64,000 bases of DNA from Planomicrobium sp. CPCC 101079 (GTDB lineage: Bacteria > Bacillota > Bacilli > Bacillales_A > Planococcaceae): the NCBI RefSeq assembly GCF_007859275.1, contig NZ_VOHC01000024.1, forward strand, positions 117,726 through 181,725. Reading direction: 5' to 3'. Below the pieces are notes generated by a model. That model saw nothing but the letters and a program-made list of their open reading frames with translations, was not told the origin of the DNA and made no database searches. The translations under genes were made by a program, and so were the position numbers. How positions within the stretch are numbered: position 1 is the stretch's first letter; each line of letters opens with the position of its first letter. Positions 17,918-25,669 of this stretch are shown piece after piece.

Positions 17918-18360
17918 CATGATTGGGAATTTGCTTCGTCTTTTCGCAGGACTGGGCGCGACCGCATGTCGTTTTCAAACCGCTCAAGCAGTTCTTGGCC
18001 TTCCAAACCATCTTCAAGAAGCTCGGATAATAGGGTTTCAGCGTATTTTCGGCGGCCGAGTTTTAAAGTGCCTTTCATCAACACAGAAAAGTGTTCACCG
18101 ATGACTTTGACGCTGTAAATGCTCACTTGGAAAGGGGCCGGTTCGTTGCCTGGATAGGAAATTACCACTTTAACATCAACCATTTTACCGGCTTCCTTCA
18201 TTTTTTCAAACGTTTCCCGGTATTTCAAATCCACAAGCATTTCGAGCAGCCACGAACGGTCATTGTTTTCTTGATTGATAATAATTCCGTCGTGGAGAGG
18301 AAAATCTACCACATTCTCACCTTCGACGACTCCCAATGACAGCATTTTAAATGTCTTCAA
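17917..18360 (-). CDS. ywpF: YwpF-like protein
   Basis: This 147-residue protein, read on the minus strand, begins MKTFKMLSLGVVEGENVVDFPLHDGIIINQEN and resembles B. subtilis YwpF in sequence and in position next to fabZ and ssb. The start is TTG at 18360, with GGAGGG 7 nt upstream; the longer open frame to 18405 lacks a ribosome binding site. It is cytoplasmic with no recognised catalytic motif. Function is unknown. Confidence 0.8.
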   Translation of the reverse strand: MKTFKMLSLGVVEGENVVDFPLHDGIIINQENNDRSWLLEMLVDLKYRETFEKMKEAGKMVDVKVVISYPGNEPAPFQVSIYSVKVIGEHFSVLMKGTLKLGRRKYAETLLSELLEDGLEGQELLERFENDMRSRPVLRKDEANSQS

Positions 18361-18543
18361 GTATATCCCTCCAAACGTTGCTTTTTTTAAGTATAGCATA
18401 GCCAAAAAATTATCAGGCTACGAGTTTTACTGCGTAAATAAAATGGAAAAGCTGCAAAATTTCATTTTTTACTTTCAGGCAATTGCTTCCCGTTTCCTTG
18501 GCATATCAATAAAAAATTGCAATATATTTTTCATCCCTCTCGT

Positions 18544-18587
18544 AAAAACAAATTTTAAAATGCGAAAACGCACCATAAATCATTTTT
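18544..18587 (+). promoter_or_regulatory. Candidate ComK box upstream of ssb
   Basis: AAAAACAAATTTT (18544-18556) is a perfect AAAAN5TTTT AT-box, and ATAAATCATTTTT (18575-18587) is a second with one mismatch. They are separated by 18 bp, one of the spacings described for ComK-controlled promoters, and end just upstream of a weak -35. Confidence 0.5.
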
Positions 18588-18593
18588 TCGTTT

Positions 18594-18623
18594 TTGCGCA
18601 AAATTTACTCTTCTTAGTATGAT
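18594..18623 (+). promoter_or_regulatory. Promoter of ssb
   Basis: TTGCGC (18594-18599, weak -35), an 18-bp spacer and TATGAT (18618-18623, good -10) precede ssb. The poor -35 fits activator dependence. Confidence 0.45.
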
Positions 18624-18649
18624 GTTTAAACAAGAGAGGAGGTGAAAAG

Positions 18650-19060
18650 ATGAACCAAGTCGGAATTGTGGGACGCTTGACGAAAGATCCGGTAACGCGG
18701 GTAATGAACGAAGGCCGTGTACATACTTCCTTCATAGTTGCGATTTCCCGGAATTACAAAAACCAGAAAGGGGATGTAGAGACCGATTTTGTTCTTTGTT
18801 CAACCTGGGGCAGGCCGGCGCACAACGTCTCGAAATACTGCCGTAAAGGTTCGCTTGTAGCGGTGACGGGCCGTTTGCAATCGCGCCATTATGACAAAGA
18901 CGATGGGACCCGGGTCTACGTCACTGAAGTGTTAGGCGATCAAATCCGCTTCTTGGACAAAAGAAAAGAAAATGAAGAAACCGCCCACAAGCAGCATGAG
19001 CCAGAGTCTGAAGAAGACTTTGACTTCCAGCCGCCAGGGACGGAACAAGTGAATGCATAA
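18650..19060 (+). CDS. ssb: Single-stranded DNA-binding protein (competence-type, SsbB-like)
   Basis: This 136-residue OB-fold protein begins MNQVGIVGRLTKDPVTRVMNEGRVHTSFIVAISRNYKN, and the DNA-binding core occupies about 1-104. The short acidic tail (EPESEEDFDFQPPG) is not the canonical DDDLPF tip of housekeeping SSB. Short length and location next to ywpF match B. subtilis SsbB (YwpH), which coats incoming DNA during transformation and is ComK-induced. GAGAGGAGGTG is a strong ribosome binding site. Confidence 0.9.
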   Translation: MNQVGIVGRLTKDPVTRVMNEGRVHTSFIVAISRNYKNQKGDVETDFVLCSTWGRPAHNVSKYCRKGSLVAVTGRLQSRHYDKDDGTRVYVTEVLGDQIRFLDKRKENEETAHKQHEPESEEDFDFQPPGTEQVNA

Positions 19061-19085
19061 CAAACATTAAAGGGGGCGCTTAGCC

Positions 19086-19229
19086 ATGCCGAAAGACGTA
19101 CAATTGCAGTTAGAAGTCCATATGGAGCAGTTGATCCGTTTGACTGCGTTGCTTCATAGACGATTGGCAGAGGCGGAGCGGGAGCTAAGCGAGTTGAAAG
19201 CCATATTCCGTTCTGCCGAAAAAGACTGA
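19086..19229 (+). CDS. Small coiled-coil protein of 47 residues
   Basis: An ATG at 19086, preceded by AAAGGGGG, opens a 47-codon frame that reads MPKDVQLQLEVHMEQLIRL and continues as a charged, heptad-like helix (HRRLAEAERELSELKAIF) to TGA at 19227-19229. It starts 25 bp after ssb and ends just before the shared terminator, so it may be co-transcribed with ssb. I do not recognise a family. Confidence 0.55.
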   Translation: MPKDVQLQLEVHMEQLIRLTALLHRRLAEAERELSELKAIFRSAEKD

Positions 19230-19253
19230 CCGGTTTCATGTCTAAAAGAGGGG

Positions 19254-19287
19254 ATTCGGCCAGGTGGGGGCCTGGCCGAATTATTAT
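19254..19287. terminator. Terminator between the ssb unit and ywqA
   Basis: ATTCGGCCAGG (19254-19264) pairs perfectly with CCTGGCCGAAT (19271-19281), followed on the plus strand by TATTAT. It lies between converging genes. The T tract is weak on both sides. Confidence 0.7.
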
Positions 19288-22007
19288 AACGTATAGGTGA
19301 AAAGGTCTTTCAATTCATCATCGGACAGTTCGGTCATCCACTGGCTCGATTGGATAAATTGATCTGACATTGCCTGTTTTTGCGTCAGCAAAGCATCGAT
19401 TTTCTCTTCAATGGTTCCAATTGTAACAAACTTATGCACATGGACAAATTGCGTTTGGCCAATGCGGTATGCACGGTCAGTCGCCTGGTTTTCAACAGCA
19501 GGATTCCACCATCTGTCAGCGTGGAGAACATGTGTGGCAGCCGTCAAGTTAAGCCCTGTTCCGCCCGCTTTCAATGACAAAATGAAAATCGGGAAATCAC
19601 CGGCCTGGAATTTTGCCACCAATGTATCCCGTTGCTGTTTTGGCATGCTTCCTGTCAAGAAAGGCACTTCGTGCCCATATAGCTCGTTGATCGCTTGCTG
19701 CAATAAATGCCCCATCCCAATATATTGGGTGAATATCAAACATTGTTCCCCGCGTTCTGCTATTTCCCCGGCGAGAGTCACTATGCGCTCCAGCTTTTGA
19801 GATCTAGGCAGTATTTCTTCAGCAGAAGAATAAGGTTCTTTCAAATAAAGTGCTGGATGATTACATAATTGTTTTAACTTGCTGAGCATCTTCAAGACAA
19901 GGCCTTTTTTCTCAAACCCTGTGAGCGTCTCCATTTTCTGCACCGTATCTTGGACAAGGCCTTCGTATAAAGCAGCCTGCTCCGGAGTCAACGGACAATA
20001 TTCCAATTGCTCTTGTTTTTCAGGCAAGTTCAACTGCAAATCCGGATCCTTTTTCGTGCGTCGGAGAAGGAAAGGCTGGATGCGCTGCCGCAGTTTTTCT
20101 TTCGCTTCTTCTGAGTCGTCGCGTTCAATAGGAATCATGAAGTTTTCCTGGAATTGCTTGATTCGATACAAATAGCCTTTGTTGATAAAGTCGAAAATCG
20201 ACCAAAGCTCAGACAAGCGGTTCTCAATCGGCGTACCTGTCAATGCGATATGGTGGTCGCCTTTGAATTTCCGGATAGTGCGCGACTGTTTTGTATACAT
20301 GTTTTTAATGTTTTGGGCTTCATCAAGCGTAATGCTTGCCCAGTGCTGTCCTTGAATTTCCTCGGCGTCTGAAGACGCAATGCCATAGGTCGACAACACC
20401 ACATCCGGGTTTTCGATATACAGGAATTTTGTAAAGTCGTCGCCTTTCGGGCGTGTGCTGCCGTAATGGGTAGCTACTTTCAAATTAGGGGCAAAACGGC
20501 TCAATTCTTTTTGCCAGTTTCCAAGAACGGAAGTCGGGCAAACGATTAAAGACGGCTTGCCGGGATTCTTTCCGTGGACGTGGAGCAAGTACGCAATCAG
20601 CTGCACCGTTTTCCCGAGACCCATATCATCGGCGAGGCAAAGGCCGAAGCCTTCTTCGCGCATAAAGACCAAATAATCGAATCCGACTTTCTGGTAAGGG
20701 CGCAACTCTGTTTGCAGGTTTTCTGGTATTGGCGTCTCCGGCAAATCGCGTTTATCCAAAAGTTTGTCGAGCAAAGTTTTCAACGAACGGTTCAGCTGAA
20801 ACTCGATGAGCGGATCTTCTTCGTCTCCTGCATCTTCAAGCATGATTTCCGGGACGTTTTGGAACAGCATATCTTTGATTGTCCAATCCGCGTCTTCCGC
20901 TTCTTCAATAAGCTTTCGCAGGTGAAGGAGCAAATTGGAGTCAATCCGCACCCATTCATTGCCAACGCGGATAAATTCCTTGTTTTCTGAAACCAATTGC
21001 TGGAAATCCTGCATGCTGAGTTCATGGCCGTTCAATGAAAATTGCCAATCAAAACGGATAATTTGATCAAGGCCGACCACAGAAGCTTTTTTGATTGGTG
21101 AATGAACATTCGCTTTGACGCGGACTTTCGCTTCCTGAACAGCTTTCAGCCAGGATGGTATAGATACTTCTACACCGAAAGCCTGCAAAATTTCAGCATC
21201 GTTTCGCAAAAACTCAAGAACTTCGGCATCGGTCCAGTCTGTATAAAATAACCGTTCTTCTTCAAATCGGTCGACAGAAGGGCAGAGGCTTAGGATCAAA
21301 GCCTGTTTCTCAGCAATTTCTTTCGCATGAGTGCGCCATTTTTCCGGCAACACTTTATCGATTGGTTCATCAGCACGGCGTTTAGAAGGTGTCCAATACA
21401 CCGATCCGCGTTTTGAACGAAGCGCAATTTTTAAGGACCATAAATCTGTGCTGTCCGGTTCGCTCAACTGCACAGCGATGACGTAATCATCCGCCGCAGG
21501 AAGTCCGTCCCAGCCGACTTTTTGGACAAAATGCTGAAGATACGGCAACTGGGCAGGGGTTAAGTTTTTTTGGCGCAGCTGATGGCGGATTGTATCGCCA
21601 AGAAAACTTCGGATGTCTTCATCGCCATAATTGCCGTCAATATTGATGTCTTCTCCTGTAACGGAGACATGGTCCCAAAGGGAAGCATCATTCAAGGAAT
21701 TGGCGACTTTGCCAGCCAAATTCAGCCAAGCTTCATCTTCCGCACGCTGCCCTGAAAAGGTTACATAGTGGTGCGGCTCCCGTTGGAACAGACGGACAAA
21801 GTCCCCGGGCGTCAAAATAAGGTCAAGCCCATCGGTGACAGAGGTTAAGCCGAAAAAGCTTTCCTTATCCAGGAAATACAAATACGGTTTCCAAACTTCC
21901 GGGGGAATCCGATTCCCGGCTTCGTTGACCGCTTGGATGCGAAACTCTTCGGCACGTCTAATTTTCAAATAATAAGTGCGGCTTCCTTCTGTTTGGAATT
22001 GATTCAT
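19284..22007 (-). CDS. ywqA: SNF2-family helicase (YwqA-like)
   Basis: This 907-residue SF2 ATPase has an N-terminal SNF2-associated region (about 1-430) and a helicase core. Motifs: Walker A ADDMGLGKT with K466, the DEAQ box at D562-E563, ALTGTPIENRLSELWSIFDF, and motif VI DRAYRIGQTQFVHVHKF near the C-terminus. Its ATG overlaps the stop of the SWIM-domain gene by 4 bp, and the same pair (ywqB-ywqA) exists in B. subtilis. It probably remodels protein-DNA complexes in repair or replication; the exact role is not established here. Confidence 0.92.
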   Translation of the reverse strand: MNQFQTEGSRTYYLKIRRAEEFRIQAVNEAGNRIPPEVWKPYLYFLDKESFFGLTSVTDGLDLILTPGDFVRLFQREPHHYVTFSGQRAEDEAWLNLAGKVANSLNDASLWDHVSVTGEDINIDGNYGDEDIRSFLGDTIRHQLRQKNLTPAQLPYLQHFVQKVGWDGLPAADDYVIAVQLSEPDSTDLWSLKIALRSKRGSVYWTPSKRRADEPIDKVLPEKWRTHAKEIAEKQALILSLCPSVDRFEEERLFYTDWTDAEVLEFLRNDAEILQAFGVEVSIPSWLKAVQEAKVRVKANVHSPIKKASVVGLDQIIRFDWQFSLNGHELSMQDFQQLVSENKEFIRVGNEWVRIDSNLLLHLRKLIEEAEDADWTIKDMLFQNVPEIMLEDAGDEEDPLIEFQLNRSLKTLLDKLLDKRDLPETPIPENLQTELRPYQKVGFDYLVFMREEGFGLCLADDMGLGKTVQLIAYLLHVHGKNPGKPSLIVCPTSVLGNWQKELSRFAPNLKVATHYGSTRPKGDDFTKFLYIENPDVVLSTYGIASSDAEEIQGQHWASITLDEAQNIKNMYTKQSRTIRKFKGDHHIALTGTPIENRLSELWSIFDFINKGYLYRIKQFQENFMIPIERDDSEEAKEKLRQRIQPFLLRRTKKDPDLQLNLPEKQEQLEYCPLTPEQAALYEGLVQDTVQKMETLTGFEKKGLVLKMLSKLKQLCNHPALYLKEPYSSAEEILPRSQKLERIVTLAGEIAERGEQCLIFTQYIGMGHLLQQAINELYGHEVPFLTGSMPKQQRDTLVAKFQAGDFPIFILSLKAGGTGLNLTAATHVLHADRWWNPAVENQATDRAYRIGQTQFVHVHKFVTIGTIEEKIDALLTQKQAMSDQFIQSSQWMTELSDDELKDLFTYTL

Positions 22008-23536
22008 AAAAGGTTTCCTTTCTCGATTTCTTCCTGAAGCGCACGAAGGCGTTTGTTTTGAGTTTGAATTTCATTCATATAGGCTTTCCAAAAATCCAGT
22101 TGATCGCTTTTTTTGCAAGCGGCTTTCATCTTTTTCCAAATCCGTACGGCTTGTTTATAGCTGGTGCGGTTGCGTTCTTCAAGATGCGCCATCGCGTAGC
22201 GGTGGTAAAGCGGCAAGACGTAGTTGGGAGCGGCGTTTTGCACTTCCTTCAACCCGCATTCTTCTACAAAATAGAGCGGGGAGTTATGCAAGTGATGAAG
22301 CTCCGCCCACTGTTTGTATAATTGTTTTTCAATCAAATATATAGAGTAGGCAGGCAAGCCGTAATGGCCGAATTGCTTGAACAAATCTTCCCAATCCGCT
22401 TCACTCAAATAGATAAGCGAAAAAAGCCGGCTTAGCGTACGCACATATTGCTGGCGGTACTGCGAGTAAAGGCCTTCGAACAAAAAAGTTTTTACATGCG
22501 GTTTGACGGCCATCAATATGGCCGCAAGTGCCTGGTCATGCCCTTCGCTTTCTGCAAGAATTGCAAGCCCAATCCAGTCGTGCACTTCGTTGGGCGATAT
22601 TTTCAATTCCTTTACCGACTCGTTCAGCAAAATTGCAAAAAACGCACTGATTCGTTCATCTGGTCTCGAAAAAGCCGCAGCTTCTTCTATCCGCATTTTG
22701 TGATTAGTAAACAGGCTTGTCCAAAAAAGTTGGTACAGCGAGAACCGCTGGGAAAACGAACCATCTTTCACTGCGGCAAAAGAGCGGACCATCAGTCTGA
22801 GATGATCAAAAAAAGCATCTGATTCAAATGTGCGATGCTGCGTCCGCAATTGCTCAAGCAAGTCATGCAATTCGTGCAGCTCGTCTTCAAACCACGTTTT
22901 AAAAAACGAATGATGCACTTCTTTTGTGCCGCTGATGTAAGTGTCCCAAACTTCCGTCAAAGAAATAAAATGGGCATAAGTTCGGTAAAGCACTTTCCAT
23001 TCACGTTCAAGCGGAACAAATGACAATGCGTTTTTTAAGCGCCCTTCATACATTTGCTCAAAGTAGAAATAATTGCGAGTCGTATAATCTGGAACAGGTT
23101 CACGCCACGCATTTCGGATAACGGCTGTCCACTGTGCGGGAGAGCGTTTGCTTGATAGAAGGGCCAGTTGATCGTTCGGGCGCGAGCGCCAGTCCGCTAC
23201 CCATTGGGTAAGAGAGCCGATTTTTTGGTAAAGCGCAAAAATAACCGCTAATCTGTGCCGGCACATTTCTTCTTGCGGGCATGCGCAAATTGCGGTGAGT
23301 TTATCGAAATTAAGAAAAACTTTGACTGTGTGGGCGTCTTTTACAATTGCTTCTAAAATCAGCTTTTCTTCATTGAAAGACTGGATTTGCACGCCATCAT
23401 GGCGCACTAAAAAGACTGCTTTTCGAACCATTTCTTCATCCAGCTCGCGCGTTGGATGAAGCGATTTGTCGATAGCAGCCATATAGTTGTGAATAGTATC
23501 ATCGAATCGTTGTGCCAAGGATTGAACCGTAGCCAT
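22004..23536 (-). CDS. ywqB: SWIM zinc-finger protein (YwqB-like)
   Basis: This protein of about 510 residues carries a SWIM motif CACPQEEMCRH with ligands at about C84, C86, C92 and H94, expected to bind zinc and contact DNA or protein. The rest is largely helical without known catalytic residues. I prefer ATG 23536, which has GGGG 8 nt upstream, over the ATG at 23542. The coupled arrangement with ywqA suggests the two proteins act together. Confidence 0.85.
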   Translation of the reverse strand: MATVQSLAQRFDDTIHNYMAAIDKSLHPTRELDEEMVRKAVFLVRHDGVQIQSFNEEKLILEAIVKDAHTVKVFLNFDKLTAICACPQEEMCRHRLAVIFALYQKIGSLTQWVADWRSRPNDQLALLSSKRSPAQWTAVIRNAWREPVPDYTTRNYFYFEQMYEGRLKNALSFVPLEREWKVLYRTYAHFISLTEVWDTYISGTKEVHHSFFKTWFEDELHELHDLLEQLRTQHRTFESDAFFDHLRLMVRSFAAVKDGSFSQRFSLYQLFWTSLFTNHKMRIEEAAAFSRPDERISAFFAILLNESVKELKISPNEVHDWIGLAILAESEGHDQALAAILMAVKPHVKTFLFEGLYSQYRQQYVRTLSRLFSLIYLSEADWEDLFKQFGHYGLPAYSIYLIEKQLYKQWAELHHLHNSPLYFVEECGLKEVQNAAPNYVLPLYHRYAMAHLEERNRTSYKQAVRIWKKMKAACKKSDQLDFWKAYMNEIQTQNKRLRALQEEIEKGNLL

Positions 23537-23610
23537 ATGCATCGCCCCAAAAATAAAACTTTCCTTCTATTATACGGCTTTCAGGCGGCTCCGTAAACGT
23601 TGAAGGAAAG

Positions 23611-24051
23611 TTAATCGTCGTCTTTCTTTTTATATGCAGTTATAAGTTGTTCGATTTCTTTTGTTGCATTTTTGATGAATTCCGCTTGGAGGGGGACCGG
23701 CAATGTGGTCAAGCAGACGAACAGATACCGGAAGGACTCGGAATATAGAAGATCTTTATGGGCTGTATAAAGAGATTCATTGTAATAGGCTTGCAGTTCT
23801 TTTGCTTCTGCTGGCTGTAAGCGGGGGCTCTTCGAATCCATATTCAAAATCATTTTCGCGAATTGGTCGTCTGGAATATTGTAGGCTTTTTGAATTTCCG
23901 GCAGCCGGTCGACGACAATGGTGCGTTCACCGCTTTCAATGCGCGATATTAGAGAAGGGTGGACGTTTAAGCGTTTTGCCACTTCTTTTTGTTGGACGTT
24001 CATATAGGCTCGGTAAGACTTTAATGCTTCGTGAAATCTCAGAGTGATCAC
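23611..24051 (-). CDS. XRE-family transcriptional regulator
   Basis: This 146-residue protein has a Cro/C1-type helix-turn-helix at about 8-62 (VQQKEVAKRLNVHPSLISRIESGER) and a helical C-terminal part without a known sensor domain. The start is unclear: GTG 24051 has AGAGGA only 2 nt away, and a CTG three codons later has better spacing. It is divergent from the gene at 24202, and a TGCCAATTTGGCA palindrome lies between them, suggesting autoregulation. Confidence 0.85.
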   Translation of the reverse strand: MITLRFHEALKSYRAYMNVQQKEVAKRLNVHPSLISRIESGERTIVVDRLPEIQKAYNIPDDQFAKMILNMDSKSPRLQPAEAKELQAYYNESLYTAHKDLLYSESFRYLFVCLTTLPVPLQAEFIKNATKEIEQLITAYKKKDDD

Positions 24052-24101
24052 CTTCCTCTTGATTTCACTGTACGAAAAATAAATGAATCGGCGGTTTTAA
24101 T

Positions 24102-24114
24102 TGCCAATTTGGCA
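24102..24114. promoter_or_regulatory. Palindromic operator candidate between divergent genes
   Basis: TGCCAATTTGGCA is a perfect 13-bp dyad, and each arm includes TTGGCA, a 5/6 match to the -35 hexamer, on both strands. It lies 51 bp upstream of the XRE regulator start and 88 bp upstream of the divergent gene. Confidence 0.45.
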
Positions 24115-24201
24115 TTTAATATATGAATCAGCTAGATTGATGTAAAATAAATGGTGATTTAGTAGTTAAAAATACTTAATTAGTTGGATAGGAGAATGTC
24201 C

Positions 24202-24573
24202 TTGAAAGGTTCATATGTTTTGGAAATTCCGGATTTAGATTATGTATTAAATCACGAGGATGTGAAGCGTTGGGAAGTATTTTTGCTGGATGCAGCCAAA
24301 CAGTATGAAAAGATCAAGTGGCAAGCTTCTTTTATAGATAAAAGCGGCATATTGCAACAAGAACTCGTCTTCTATGGCCGCCTGAAAACGATAAAAATCG
24401 ATTTTCAAAACAAGCGCATTGTTTTTTTTCGAGGCGAGGTTAGGTGCGAAGAATTTGAAAAGTTTCTTTTGGAAGTGCTGAATAATTCGTTTATCCGCAT
24501 CCGTTCTGACCAAATGCATTTTGTCGTATCGCCTGGAAAATTGAACGGAAAAGAGGGGAGCACAATGAGATAA
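24202..24573 (+). CDS. Uncharacterised 123-residue protein
   Basis: TTG 24202, 7 nt after AGGAGA, opens a 123-codon frame starting MKGSYVLEIPDLDYVLNHEDVK. It has mixed alpha/beta character, no signal peptide and no membrane helix. It is divergent from the XRE regulator, and its stop codon lies in the loop of a terminator. I do not recognise a family. Confidence 0.65.
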   Translation: MKGSYVLEIPDLDYVLNHEDVKRWEVFLLDAAKQYEKIKWQASFIDKSGILQQELVFYGRLKTIKIDFQNKRIVFFRGEVRCEEFEKFLLEVLNNSFIRIRSDQMHFVVSPGKLNGKEGSTMR

Positions 24574-24588
24574 TCATTGTGCTTTTTT
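24560..24588 (+). terminator. Terminator with the stop codon in its loop
   Basis: GCACAATGA (24560-24568) pairs with TCATTGTGC (24574-24582), followed by six T residues. The TAA of the 123-residue gene is in the 5-nt loop. Confidence 0.88.
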
Positions 24589-24663
24589 ATGTTAAAACGC
24601 AAAAAAATGTGGTATAGTTATCGTAGTAAGAATATTCAAATAACTGGGGAAGGGGGAGAAGAC

Positions 24664-25119
24664 ATGCTGCAGATAAAGTTGCTGAAACCGTTCTATACGA
24701 AAAGAGAAGGGCATTTGATAAAATTTGTTTTCGCTTATCAATACTTCTCGATATTAAAAGATGACGAGCTGTTTCATTTTATCCCAGTTGAAGGAAAAGA
24801 GATTGTGGTGAACTTGAATACATTCCAAGTGGAAAACCTTTCGGAAGTATTTGTGTTCCAAAAAGGCAATCGCTTTATCCGCTTGCCGCTTTATCAATTA
24901 TTGTTGGTATCTGATATCCACATGCATCTTCAAGCGATCTTGCAGGAAGAGAAGTCTGGAGTGACGGAAGTGAACGATCAAATAAAGACAGAAGCAATGG
25001 ATGCCATCGAGTTTTTGGAGCATGAAAATTTTGAGAGAATGATTGATTATGCCTTGTCAATCAGGGATGAAGAAATGTTTCATGACTTGTTGGAACGCCA
25101 AAACACTGGAGGTTTATAA
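24664..25119 (+). CDS. IDEAL-domain protein
   Basis: This 151-residue protein starts MLQIKLLKPFYTKREGHLIK at ATG 24664, after AAGGGGGAGAAG. Its C-terminal segment (about 110-147, EAMDAIEFLEHENFERMIDYAL, then a charged helix) matches the pattern of the small IDEAL domain found in several Bacillales proteins. No enzymatic motif is seen. It is followed by two consecutive terminators. Confidence 0.65.
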   Translation: MLQIKLLKPFYTKREGHLIKFVFAYQYFSILKDDELFHFIPVEGKEIVVNLNTFQVENLSEVFVFQKGNRFIRLPLYQLLLVSDIHMHLQAILQEEKSGVTEVNDQIKTEAMDAIEFLEHENFERMIDYALSIRDEEMFHDLLERQNTGGL

Positions 25120-25139
25120 AGTGAATGGAGCCTATGGAT

Positions 25140-25176
25140 AAACGTCTGCCCGTTAACAAGAGGAGCAGACGTTTTT
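25140..25176 (+). terminator. Terminator after the IDEAL-domain gene
   Basis: AACGTCTGC (25141-25149) pairs with GCAGACGTT (25165-25173), followed by TTT. Confidence 0.8.
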
Positions 25177-25194
25177 ATGTGAGGAAAAACTGTC

Positions 25195-25235
25195 AAAAGC
25201 CCTTTTCCGCGTCTACGGAAAAGGGCTTTTATAAG
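25195..25235. terminator. Perfect 15-bp bidirectional terminator hairpin
   Basis: AAAAGCCCTTTTCCG (25195-25209) pairs perfectly with CGGAAAAGGGCTTTT (25216-25230). The flanking A and T runs allow termination on both strands, serving the IDEAL gene and the minus-strand small ORF. Confidence 0.85.
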
Positions 25236-25258
25236 TTTAAAGTAAACATAAGTCACCT

Positions 25259-25363
25259 CTACATTAATGTGAAAAAATTAAGGACCAGCATCAAAACCGT
25301 TGAACCGGCCACTCCTATTGCAAGATCTTCCCATCCCAATTCAAGCACTTTATCAAAATTCAT
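25259..25363 (-). CDS. Putative 34-residue hydrophobic peptide
   Basis: On the minus strand ATG 25363 opens a 34-codon frame: MNFDKVLELGWEDLAIGVAG followed by STVLMLVLNFFTLM. The C-terminal half is a plausible membrane helix. Upstream in-frame ATGs at 25369 and 25381 are alternatives, and a GGACGG purine stretch sits 6 nt before 25363. A strong terminator follows at 25195-25230. Size and composition recall small membrane peptides, including type I toxins, but I do not recognise the sequence. Confidence 0.45.
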   Translation of the reverse strand: MNFDKVLELGWEDLAIGVAGSTVLMLVLNFFTLM

Positions 25364-25669
25364 CCTCATCCGTCCCTTCATGATGCGTTTTCTCAATTTC
25401 AATGTTAAGAAGATCTTATAGGGCAAGTTATAAATCTGGCCGCTTTCTGTAACATATTTTTATTATAAAAAGGAAGTAAAAAAATAACATGAATCTAAAT
25501 GACTAAAAATTCTAAATATATAAAATTTAATGACTAATTTAGCAAATAGTGAAACTTAAAATTGATAGAATTGAGAATTATATTGAAATATTCTTACAAT
25601 ATTGTTACATTATCAATAAGCTCTTTACATAATTAATGGGAAAATACAATGACTTAAGGGGAAGAACAC
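25364..25669 (+). other. AT-rich region upstream of dppA
   Basis: About 300 bp of very AT-rich DNA. It contains AATGACTAA twice (near 25498 and 25531) and the dyad AATATT-N5-AATATT at 25587-25603, followed by a possible -10 CATAAT at 25628-25633. No gene is supported. Confidence 0.5.
25587..25603. promoter_or_regulatory. Dyad upstream of the dpp operon, weak CodY-like match
   Basis: AATATTCTTACAATATT is a perfect 6-bp dyad with a 5-bp spacer. Against the CodY consensus AATTTTCWGAAAATT it has about four mismatches, so CodY control, known for dpp in B. subtilis, is only a possibility. Confidence 0.3.

Noticed and set aside
18456..18468. AAAATTTCATTTT as part of the ComK box
   Set aside because: It matches AAAAN5TTTT but lies about 76 bp from the next box, not at a known spacing; the pair at 18544-18587 fits better.
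24577..24663. N-terminal extension of the IDEAL-domain protein
   Set aside because: The extension overlaps the preceding terminator and lacks a ribosome binding site; AAGGGGGAG supports ATG 24664.
25125..25421. 98-residue plus-strand ORF
   Set aside because: It spans two terminators and is the opposite-strand shadow of the small hydrophobic peptide.
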